Positions 1 to 9,267 of a DNA stretch of 64,000 nucleotides are shown one piece after another. The stretch's first letter is position 1, and each line of letters opens with the position of its first letter. The stretch spans positions 1 to 64,000 of the forward strand of contig NW_027478767.1 of assembly GCF_051014685.1 (NCBI RefSeq), written 5' to 3'. The position numbers were made by a program, and so were the translations under genes. Under the pieces are notes generated by a model, which saw only the letters and a list, made by a program, of their open reading frames with translations, did not search any database and was not told the DNA's origin. The stretch comes from Ptiloglossa arizonensis (lineage: Eukaryota > Arthropoda > Insecta > Hymenoptera > Colletidae).

Positions 1-49
1 TTTGAGTTTCTCAAGCGTTTCTTACCTCCAAACTGCCATATCTCGCGAA

Positions 50-65
50 CGGATCGATCAATCCG
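50..65. other. 16-bp dyad in each monomer (first occurrence)
   Basis: The commonest form is CGGATTGACCAATCCG, with 7-base arms around a 2-base centre (AC). Many monomers carry CGGATTGATCAATCCG, a perfect 16-bp palindrome, for example at 1,625-1,640. Others have AG at the centre. The copy at 50-65 itself has a C in the left arm and is imperfect. It recurs at the same monomer position, followed by CAAAATTT. Some variants break an arm (GGATAGAGC, GGATCGACC, CGATTTGACC, CGAATTGACC), so conservation is strong but not absolute. Twofold symmetry could suit a dimeric protein or a cruciform; no function is shown by the sequence. Confidence 0.75.
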
Positions 66-98
66 CAAAATTTCTGTTGCATCTGAAAGTAGAAACTC

Positions 99-114
99 GC
101 CCGATTACAACGGT
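99..114 (-). other. Motif resembling part of the CENP-B box (first occurrence)
   Basis: The minus strand here reads ACCGTTGTAATCGGGC. Aligned with the mammalian CENP-B box core TTCGTTGGAARCGGGA, it shares CGTTG, the central AA and CGGG, about 11 of 16 bases. It lacks the leading TT of the essential TTCG. It sits in one of the steadier parts of the monomer, though variants exist (CCAATTACAAC, CCGCTTACAAC, ACAGT or ACGAT for ACGGT). By a rough binomial estimate, a match this good somewhere in a 175-bp monomer on either strand has a chance near one in ten, so this is a suggestion and not an identification. Confidence 0.35.
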
Positions 115-350
115 ATGCGCACTTTTCCCTTAGGAGGTTCTAGTTATTCGTTTAGAGCATCAGAAATGCGAAAATTTTGAGTTTCTCAAGCGTTTCTTAC
201 TTCCAAACTGCCACATCTCGCGAACGGATCGACCAATCCGCAAAATTTCTGTTGCATCTGAAAGTAGAAACTCGCCCGATTACAACGGTATGCGCACTTT
301 GCCCCTAGGCCGTTCTAGTTATTCGTGTCGAGCATCAGAACTGCGAAAAT

Positions 351-700
351 TTTGAGTTTCTCAAGCGTTTCTTACCTCCAAACTGCCATATCTCGCGAAC
401 GGATTGACCAATCCGCAAAATTTCTGTTGCATCTGACAGTAGAAACTCGCCCGCTTACAACGGTAGGTGTAGTTTTCCCCTAGGAAGTTCTAGTTACTCG
501 TTTCGAGCATCAAAACTGCGAAAATTTTGAGTTTCTCAAGCGTTTCTTACCTCCAAACTGCCATATCTCGCGAACGGATTGACCAATCCGCAAAATTTCT
601 GTTGCATCTGACAGTAGAAACTCGCCCGCTTACAACGGTAGGTGTAGTTTTCCCCTAGGAAGTTCTAGTTACTCGTTTCGAGCATCAAAACTGCGAAAAT
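351..700 (+). repeat. Exact tandem doubling of one monomer
   Basis: The monomers at 351-525 and 526-700 read identically, including the variant CCCGCTTACAAC, which I noticed nowhere else, together with CTGACAGTAG, TAGGTGTAG and GGAAGTTCTAGTTACTCG. Identical neighbours in an array where adjacent monomers normally differ at many sites point to a recent one-monomer duplication. Unequal exchange or replication slippage at exactly one repeat length would produce it. Confidence 0.9.
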
Positions 701-3700
701 TTTGAGTTTCTCAAGCGTTTCTTATCTCCAAACTGCCATATCACGCGAACGGATAGAGCAATCCGCAAAATTTCTGTGCCATCTGAAAGTAGAAACTCGC
801 CCGATTACAACGGTATGCGTACTTCTCCCCTAGGCCGTTCTAGTCATTCGTTTCGAGCATCAGAACTGCGAAAATTTTGAGTTTCTCAAGCGTTTCTTAT
901 CTCCAAACTGCCATATCTCGCGAACGGATTGATCAGTCCGCAAAATTTCTGTTGCATCTGAAAGTAGAATCTCGCCCGATTACAACGGTATGCGCACTTT
1001 TCCCCTAGGCCGTTCTATTTATTCGTTTCGAGCATCAGAACAGCGAAAATTTTGAGTTTCTCAAGCGTTTCTTACATCCAAACGGCCATATCACGCGAAC
1101 GGATTGACCAATCCGCATAATTTCTGTTGCATCTGAAAGTAGAAACTCGCCCGATTACAACGATATGCGCACTTTTCCCCTAGGCCGTTCTTGTTATTCG
1201 TTTCGAGCATCAGAACTGCCAAAATTTTGAGTTTCTCAAGCGTTTCTTACTTCCAAACTGCCACATCTCGCGAACGGATCGACCAGTCCGCAAAATTTCT
1301 GTTGCATCTGAAAGTAGAAACTCGCCCGATTACAACGGTATGCGCACTTTGCCCCTAGGCCGTTCTAGTTATTCGTGTCGAGCATCAGAACTGCGAAAAT
1401 TTTGAGTTTCTCAAGCGTTTCTTACCTCCAAACTGCCATATCTCGCGAACGGATTGACCAATCCGCAAAATTTCTGTTGCATCTGAAAGTAGAAACTCGC
1501 CCGATTACAACGGTATGCGCACTTTGCCCCTAGGCCGTTCGAGTTATTCGTGTCGAGCATCAGAACTGCGAAAATTTTGAGTTTCTAAAGCGTTTCTTAC
1601 CTCAAAACTGCCATATCTCGCGAACGGATTGATCAATCCGCAAAATTTCTGTTGCATCTGAAAGTAGAAACTCGCCCGATTACAACGGTATGCGCACTTT
1701 TCCCCTAGGATGTTCTAGTTATTCGTTTCGAGCATCAGAAATGCGAAAATTTTGAGTTTCTCAAGCGTTTCTTACTTCCAAACTGCCACATCTCGCGAAC
1801 GGATCGACCAGTCCGCAAAATTTCTGTTGCATCTGAAAGTAGAAACTCGCCCGATTACAACGGTATGCGCACTTTGCCCCTAGGCCGTTCTAGTTATTCG
1901 TGTCGAGCATCAGAACTGCGAAAATTTTGAGTTTCTCAAGCGTTTCTTACATCCAAACGGCCATATCTCGCGAACGATTTGACCAATCCGCATAATTTCT
2001 GTTGCATCTGAAAGTAGAAACTCGCCCGATTACAACGGTATGCGCACTTTGCCCCTAGGCCGTTCTAGTTATTCGTGTCGAGCATCAGAACTCCGAAAAT
2101 TTTGAGTTTCTCAAGCGTTTCTTACCTCCAAGCTGCCATATCTCGCGAACGAATTGACCAATCCGCAAAATTTCTGTTGCATCTGAAAGTAGAAACTCGC
2201 CCGATTACAACGATATGTGTAGTTTTCCCCTAGGCCGTTCCAGTTATTCGTTTCGAGCATCAGAACTGCGAAAATTTTGAGTTTCTCAAGCGTTTCTTAC
2301 CTCCAAACTGCCACATCTCGCGAACGGATTGACCAATCCGCAAAATTTCTGTTGCATCTGACAGTAGAAACTCGCCCGATTACAACAGTAGGTGTAGTTT
2401 TCCCCTAGGAAGTTCTAGTTACTCGTTTCGAGCATCAAAACTGCGAAAATTTTGAGTTTCTCAAGCGTTTCTTATCTCTAAACTGCCATATCACGCGAAC
2501 GGATAGAGCAATCCGCAAAATTTCTGTGCCATCTGAAAGTAGAAACTCGCCCGATTACAACGGTATGCGTACTTCTCCCCTAGGCCGTTCTAGTCATTCG
2601 TTTCGAGCATCAGAACTGCGAAAATTTTGAGTTTCTCAAGCGTTTCTTATCTCCAAACTGCCATATCTCGCGAACGGATTGATCAATCCGCAAAATTTCT
2701 GTTGCATCTGAAAGTAGAAACTCGCCCAATTACAACGGTATGCGCACTTTTCCCCTAGGCCGTTCTATTTATTCGTTTCGAGCATCAGAACAGCGAAAAT
2801 TTTGAGTTTCTCAAGCGTTTCTTACATCCAAACGGCCATATCACGCGAACGGATTGACCAATCCGCATAATTTCTGTTGCATCTGAAAGTAGAAACTCGC
2901 CCGATTACAACGATATGCGCACTTTTCCCCTAGGCCGTTCTATTTATTCGTGTCGAGCATCAGAACAGCGAAAATTTTGAGTTTCTCAAGCGTTTCTTAC
3001 ATCCAGACGGCCATATCACGCGAACGGATTGACCAATCCGCATAATTTCTGTTGCATCTGAAAGTAGAAACTCGCCCGATTACAACGATATGCGCACTTT
3101 TCCCCTAGGCCGTTCTTGTTATTCGTTTCGAGCATCAGAACTGCCAAAATTTTGAGTTTCTCAAGCGTTTCTTACTTCCAAACTGCCACATCTCGCGAAC
3201 GGATCGACCAGTCCGCAAAATTTCTGTTGCATCTGAAAGTAGAAACTCGCCCGATTACAACGGTATGCGCACTTTGCCCCTAGGCCGTTCTAGTTATTCG
3301 TGTCGAGCATCAGAACTGCGAAAATTTTGAGTTTCTCAAGCGTTTCTTACCTCCAAACTGCCATATCTCGCGAACGGATTGACCAATCCGCAAAATTTCT
3401 GTTGCATCTGAAAGTAGAAACACGCCCGATTACAACGGTATGCGCACTTTGCCCCTAGGCCGTTCTAGTTATTCGTGTCGAGCATCAGAACTGCGAAAAT
3501 TTTGAGTTTCTCAAGCGTTTCTTACCTCAAAACTGCCATATCTCGCGAACGGATTGATCAATCCGCATAATTTCTGTTGCATCTGAAAGTAGAAACTCGC
3601 CCGATTACAACGGTATGCGCACTTTTCCCCTAGACGGTTCTAGTTATTCGTTTCGAGCATCAGAACTGCGAAAATTTTGAGTTTCTCAAGCGTTTCTTAC

Positions 3701-5040
3701 CTCCAAACTGCCATATCTCGCGAACGGATTGATCAATCCGCAAAATTTCTGTTGCATCTGAAAGTAGAAACTCGCCCGATTACAACGGTATGCGCACTTT
3801 TCCCCTAGGAGGTTCTAGTTATTCGTTTCGAGCATCAGAACTGCGAAAATTTTGAGTTTCTCAAGCGTTTCTTATCTCCAAACTGCCATATCTCGCGAAC
3901 GGATTGATCAATCCGCAAAATTTCTGTTGCATCTGAAAGTAGAAACTCGCCCAATTACAACGGTATGCGCACTTTTCCCCTAGGCCGTTCTATTTATTCG
4001 TGTCGAGCATCAGAACAGCGAAAATTTTGAGTTTCTCAAGCGTTTCTTACATCCAAACGGCCATATCACGCGAACGAATTGACCAATCCGCATAATTTCT
4101 GTTGCATCTGAAAGTAGAAACTCGCCCGATTACAACGATATGCGCACTTTTCCCCTAGGCCGTTCTTGTTATTCGTTTCGAGCATCAGAACTGGCAAAAT
4201 TTTGAGTTTCTCAAGCGTTTCTTACTTCCAAACTGCCACATCTCGCGAACGGATCGACCAGTCCGCAAAATTTCTGTTGCATCTGAAAGTAGAAACTCGC
4301 CCGATTACAACGGTATGCGCACTTTGCCCCTAGGCCGTTCTAGTTATTCGTGTCGAGCATCAGAACTGCGAAAATTTTGAGTTTCTCAAGCGTTTCTTAC
4401 CTCCAAACTGCCATATCTCGCGAACGGATTGACCAATCCGCAAAATTTCTGTTGCATCTGAAAGTAGAAACTCGCCCGATTACAACGGTATGCGAACTTT
4501 TCCCCTAGACGGTTCTAGTTATTCGTTTCGAGCATCAGAACTGCGAAAATTTTGAGTTTCTCAAGCGTTTCTTACCTCCAAACTGCCATATCTCGCGAAC
4601 GGATCGATCAATCCGCAAAATTTCTGTTGCATCTGAAAGTAGAAACTCGCCCGATTACAACGGTATGCGCACTTTTCCCCTAGGAGGTTCTAGTTATTCG
4701 CTTCGAGCATCAGAAATGCGAAAATTTTGAGTTTCTCAAGCGTTTCTTACTTCCAAACTGCCATATCTCGCGAACGGATTGACCAATCCGCAAAATTTCT
4801 GTTGCATCTGAAAGTAGAATCTCGCCCGATTACAACGGTAGGTGTAGTTTTCCCCTAGGCCGTTCTAGTTATTCGTTTCGAGCATCAGAACTGCGAAAAT
4901 TTTGAGTTTCTCAAGCGTTTCTTACCTCCAAGCTGCCATATCTCGCGAACCGATTGACCAATCCGCAAAATTTCTGTTGCATCTGAAAGTAGAAACTCTC
5001 CCGATTACAACGGTAGGTGTAGTTTTCCCCTATGCCGTTC

Positions 5041-5260
5041 CAGTTATTCATTTCGAGCATCAGAACTGCGAAAATTTTGAGTTTCTCAAGCGTTCCTTAC
5101 CTCCAAACTGCCATATCTCGCGAACGGATTGACCAATCCGCAAAATTTCTGTTGCATCTGAAAGTAGAAGCTCGCCCGATTACAACGGTATGCGCACTTT
5201 GCCCCTAGGCCGTTCCAGTTATTCGTGTCGAGCATCAGAACTCCGAAAATCTTGAGTTTC
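5041..5260 (+). repeat. Dispersed two-monomer marker block (first of six)
   Basis: The uncommon pair GTTATTCATTTCGAGC and, next, GCGTTCCTTA occurs at 5,046, 12,746, 23,071, 27,621, 41,797 and 51,422 (positions of ATTCA). All lie at the same place in the monomer register. In most cases the next monomer carries ACTCCGAAAATCTTGAG followed by CTTAATTCCAAACTG; the 12,746 copy continues with AAAATATTGAG instead. The last two copies are explained by the domain B duplication; the others imply older long-range copying. Confidence 0.75.
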
Positions 5261-8200
5261 TCAAGCGTTTCTTAATTCCAAACTGCCACATCTCGCGAAC
5301 GGATTGACCAATCCGAAAAATTTTTGTTGCATTTGAAAGTAGAAACTCGCCCGATTACAACGGTATGCGCACTTTTCCCCTAGGCCGTTCTAGTTATTCG
5401 TGTGGAGCATCAGAACTGCGAAAATTTTGAGTTTCTCAAGCGTTTCTTACCTCCAAACTGCCATATCTCGCGAACGGATTGACCAATCCGCAAAATTTCT
5501 GTTGCGTCTGAAAGTAGAAACTCGCCCGATTACAACGGTATGCGCACTTTGCGCCTAGGCCGTTCTAGTTATTCGTGTCGAGCATCAGAACTGCGAAAAT
5601 TTTGAGTTTCTCAAGCGTTTCTTACCTCCAAACTGCCATATCTCGGGAACGGATTGACCAATCCGCATAATTTCTGTTGCATCTGAAAGTAGAAACTCGT
5701 CCGATTACAACGGTATGCGCACTTTTCCCCTAGGCCGTTCTATTTATTCGTTTCGAGCATCAGAACAGCGAAAATTTTGAGTTTCTCAAGCGTTTCTTAC
5801 ATCCAAACGGCCATATCACGCGAACGGATTGACCAATCCGCATAATTTCTGTTGCATCTGAAAGTAGAAACTCGCCCGATTACAACGATATGCGCACTTT
5901 TCCCCTAGGCCGTTCTTGTTATTCGTTTCGAGCATCAGAACTGCCAAAATTTTGAGTTTCTCAAGCGTTTCTTACTTCCAAACTGCCACATCTCGCGAAC
6001 GGATCGACCAGTCCGCAAAATTTCTGTTGCATCTGAAAGTAGAAACTCGCCCGATTACAACGGTATGCGCACTTTGCCCCTAGGCCGTTCTAGTTATTCG
6101 TGTCGAGCATCAGAACTGCGAAAATTTTGAGTTTCTCAAGCGTTTCTTACCTCCAAACTGCCATATCTCGCGAACGGATTGACCAATCCGCAAAATTTCT
6201 GTTGCATCTGAAAGTAGAAACACGCCCGATTACAACGGTATGCGCACTTTGCCCCTAGGCCGTTCTAGTTATTCGTGTCGAGCATCAGAACTGCGAAAAT
6301 TTTGAGTTTCTCAAGCGTTTCTTACCTCAAAACTGCCATATCTCGCGAACGGATTGACCAATCCGCATAATTTCTGTTGCATCTGAAAGTAGAAACTCGC
6401 CCGATTACAACGGTATGCGCACTTTTCCCCTAGACGGTTCTAGTTATTCGTTTCGAGCATCAGAACTGCGAAAATTTTGAGTTCCTCAAGCGTTTCTTAC
6501 CTCAAAACTGCCATATCTCGCGAACGGATTGACCAATCCGCAAAATTTCTGTTGCATCTGAAAGTAGAATCTCGCCCGATTACAACGGTAGGTGTAGTTT
6601 TCCCCTAGGCCGTTCTAGTTATTCGTTTCGAGCATCAGAACTGCGAAAATTTTGAGTTTCTCAAGCGTTTCTTATCTCCAAACTGCCATATCTCCCGTAC
6701 GGATTGATCAATCCACAAAATTTCTGTTGCATCTGAAAGTAGAAACTCGCCCGATTACAACGGTATGCGCACCTTTCCCCTAGGCCGTTCTAGTTATTCG
6801 TGTCGAGCATCAGAACTGCGAAAATCTTGAGTTTCTCAAGCGTTTCTTACCTCCAAACTGCCATATCTCGCGAACGCATTGACCAATCCGCAAAATTTCT
6901 GTTGCATCTGAAAGTAGAAACTCGCCCGATTACAACGGTATGCGCACTTTTCCCCTAGGCCGTTCTAGTTATTCGTGTCGAGCATCAGAACTGCGAAAAT
7001 TTTGAGTTTCTCAAGCGTTTCTTAATTCGAAACTGCCACATCTCGCGAACGGATTGACCAATCCGCAAAATTTTTGTTGCATTTGAAAGTAGAAACTCGC
7101 CCGATTACAACGGTATGCGCACTTTTCCCCTAGGCCGTTCTAGTTATTCGTTTCGAGCATCAGAACTGCGAAAATTTTGAGTTTCTCAAGGGTTTCTTAC
7201 ATCCAAACGGCCATATCTCGCGAACGGATTGACCAATCCGCATAATTTCTGTTGCATCTGAAAGTAGAAACTCGCCCGATTACAACGGTATGCGCAATTT
7301 TCCCCTAGGCCGTTGTAGTTATTCGTTTCGAGCATCAGAACTGCGAAAATTTTGAGTTTCTCAAGCGTTTCTTACATCCAAACGGCCATATCTCGCGAAC
7401 GATTTGACCAATCCGCATAATTTCTGTTGCATCTGAAAGTAGAAACTCGCCCGATTACAACAGTATGCGCACTTTGCCCCTAGGCCGTTCCAGTTATTCG
7501 TATCGAGCATCAGAACTCCGAAAATATTGAGTTTCTCAAGCGTTTCTTACCTCCAAACTGCCATATCTCGCGAACGGATTGACCAATCCGCAAAATTTCT
7601 GTTGCATCTGAAAGTAGAAACTCGCCCGATTACAACGGTAGGTGTAGTTTTCCCCTAGGAAGTTCTAGTTACTCGTTTCGAGCATCAAAACTGCGAAAAT
7701 TTTGAGTTTCTCAAGCGTTTCTTATCTCCAAACTGCCATATCACGCGAACGGATTGAGCAATCCGCAAAATTTCTGTGCCATCTGAAAGTAGAAACTCGT
7801 CCGATTACAACGGTATGCGCACTTTGCCCCTAGGCCGTTCTAGTTATTCGTGTCGAGCATCAGAACTGCGAAAATTTTGAGTTTCTCAAGCGTTTCTTAC
7901 CTCCAAACTGCCATATCTCGCGAACGGATTGACCAATCCGCAAAATTTCTGTTGCATCTGAAAGTAGAAACACGCCCGATTACAACGGTATGCGCACTTT
8001 GCCCCTAGGCCGTTCTAGTTATTCGTGTCGAGCATCAGAACTGCGAAAATTTTGAGTTTCTCAAGCGTTTCTTACCTCAAAACTGCCATATCTCGCGAAC
8101 GGATTGACCAATCCGCATAATTTCTGTTGCATCTGAAAGTAGAAACTCGCCCGATTACAACAGTATGCGCACTTTGCCCCTAGGCCGTTCCAGTTATTCG

Positions 8201-9267
8201 TGTCGAGCATCAGAACTCCGAAAATATTGAGTTTCTCAAGCGTTTCTTACCTCCAAACTGCCATATCTCGCGAACGGATTGACCAATCCGCAAAATTTCT
8301 GTTGCATCTGAAAGTAGAAACTCGCCCGATTACAACGGTAGGTGTAGTTTTCCCCTAGGAAGTTCTAGTTACTCGTTTCGAGCATCAAAACTGCGAAAAT
8401 TTTGAGTTTCTCAAGCGTTTCTTATCTCCAAACTGCCATATCACGCGAACGGATTGAGCAATCCGCAAAATTTCTGTGCCATCTGAAAGTAGAAACTCGC
8501 CCGATTACAACGGTATGCGTACTTCTCCCCTAGGCCGTTCTAGTTATTCGTTTCGAGCATCAGAACTGCGAAAATTTTGAGTTTCTCAAGCGTTTCTTAC
8601 ATCCAAACGGCCATATCTCGCGAACGATTTGACCAATCCGCATAATTTCTGTTGCATCTGAAAGTAGAAACTCGCCCGATTACAACGGTAGGTGTAGTTT
8701 TCCCCTAGGAAGTTCTAGTTACTCGTTTCGAGCATCAAAACTGCGAAAATTTTGAGTTTCTCAAGCGTTTCTTATCTCCAAACTGCCATATCACGCGAAC
8801 GGATTGAGCAATCCGCAAAATTTCTGTGCCATCTGAAAGTAGAAACTCGCCCGATTACAACGGTATGCGCACTTTGCCCCTAGGCCGTTCTAGTTATTCG
8901 TGTCGAGCATCAGAACTGCGAAAATTTTGAGTTTCTCAAGCGTTTCTTACCTCCAAACTGCCATATCTCGCGAACGGATTGACCAATCCGCAAAATTTCT
9001 GTTGCATCTGAAAGTAGAAACACGCCCGATTACAACGGTATGCGCACTTTGCCCCTAGGCCGTTCTAGTTATTCGTGTCGAGCATCAGAACTGCGAAAAT
9101 TTTGAGTTTCTCAAGCGTTTCTTACCTCAAAACTGCCATATCTCGCGAACGGATTGACCAATCCGCATAATTTCTGTTGCATCTGAAAGTAGAAACTCGC
9201 CCGATTACAACGGTATGCGCACTTTTCCCCTAGACGGTTCTAGTTATTCGTTTCGAGCATCAGAACT

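Larger units (their letters stand above)
1..175 (+). repeat. First full monomer, used as the coordinate reference
   Basis: This monomer sets the numbering used in the other entries. In order, the family consensus carries TTTGAGTTTCTCAAGCG at 1-17, a variable stretch around 24-38, the palindrome TCGCGA at 43-48, a 16-bp dyad at 50-65, AAAATTT at 67-73, GTTGCATCTGAAAGTAGAAA near 76-95, GCCCGATTACAACGGT at 99-114, a two-state block at 113-124 (TATGCGCAC or TAGGTGTAG forms), CCTAGG at 129-134, TTCGTTTCGAGCATCAG near 148-163, and AAAAT at 171-175, which joins the next TTT to make AAAATTTT. This copy is not an exact consensus: its dyad carries a C where most copies have T, it has CCTTAGG in place of CCCTAGG, and it has TTTAGAGC in place of TTTCGAGC. 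The choice of first base is arbitrary because the array has no natural boundary inside the window. Confidence 0.95.

Noticed and set aside
129..134. Telomere-like CCTA/TAGG repeats
   Set aside because: CCTAGG occurs once per monomer as an isolated palindrome; there is no run of a short telomeric unit anywhere.
148..178. Possible RNA polymerase III B box (GTTTCGAGC) followed by a TTTT terminator
   Set aside because: Only the TTCGA core fits; the outer bases do not, and no A box is found at a suitable distance upstream. Too weak to call a SINE-like or tRNA-derived unit.
4902..5132. 76-codon open frame starting at TTG, with near-identical ones at 54,428, 56,703, 60,553, 61,953 and 62,478
   Set aside because: Each spans one and a third satellite monomers and exists only because the usual TAG in CCTAGG is mutated. 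The start is TTG, the monomer length is not a multiple of three so each monomer is read in a shifted frame, and no recognisable protein domain appears.
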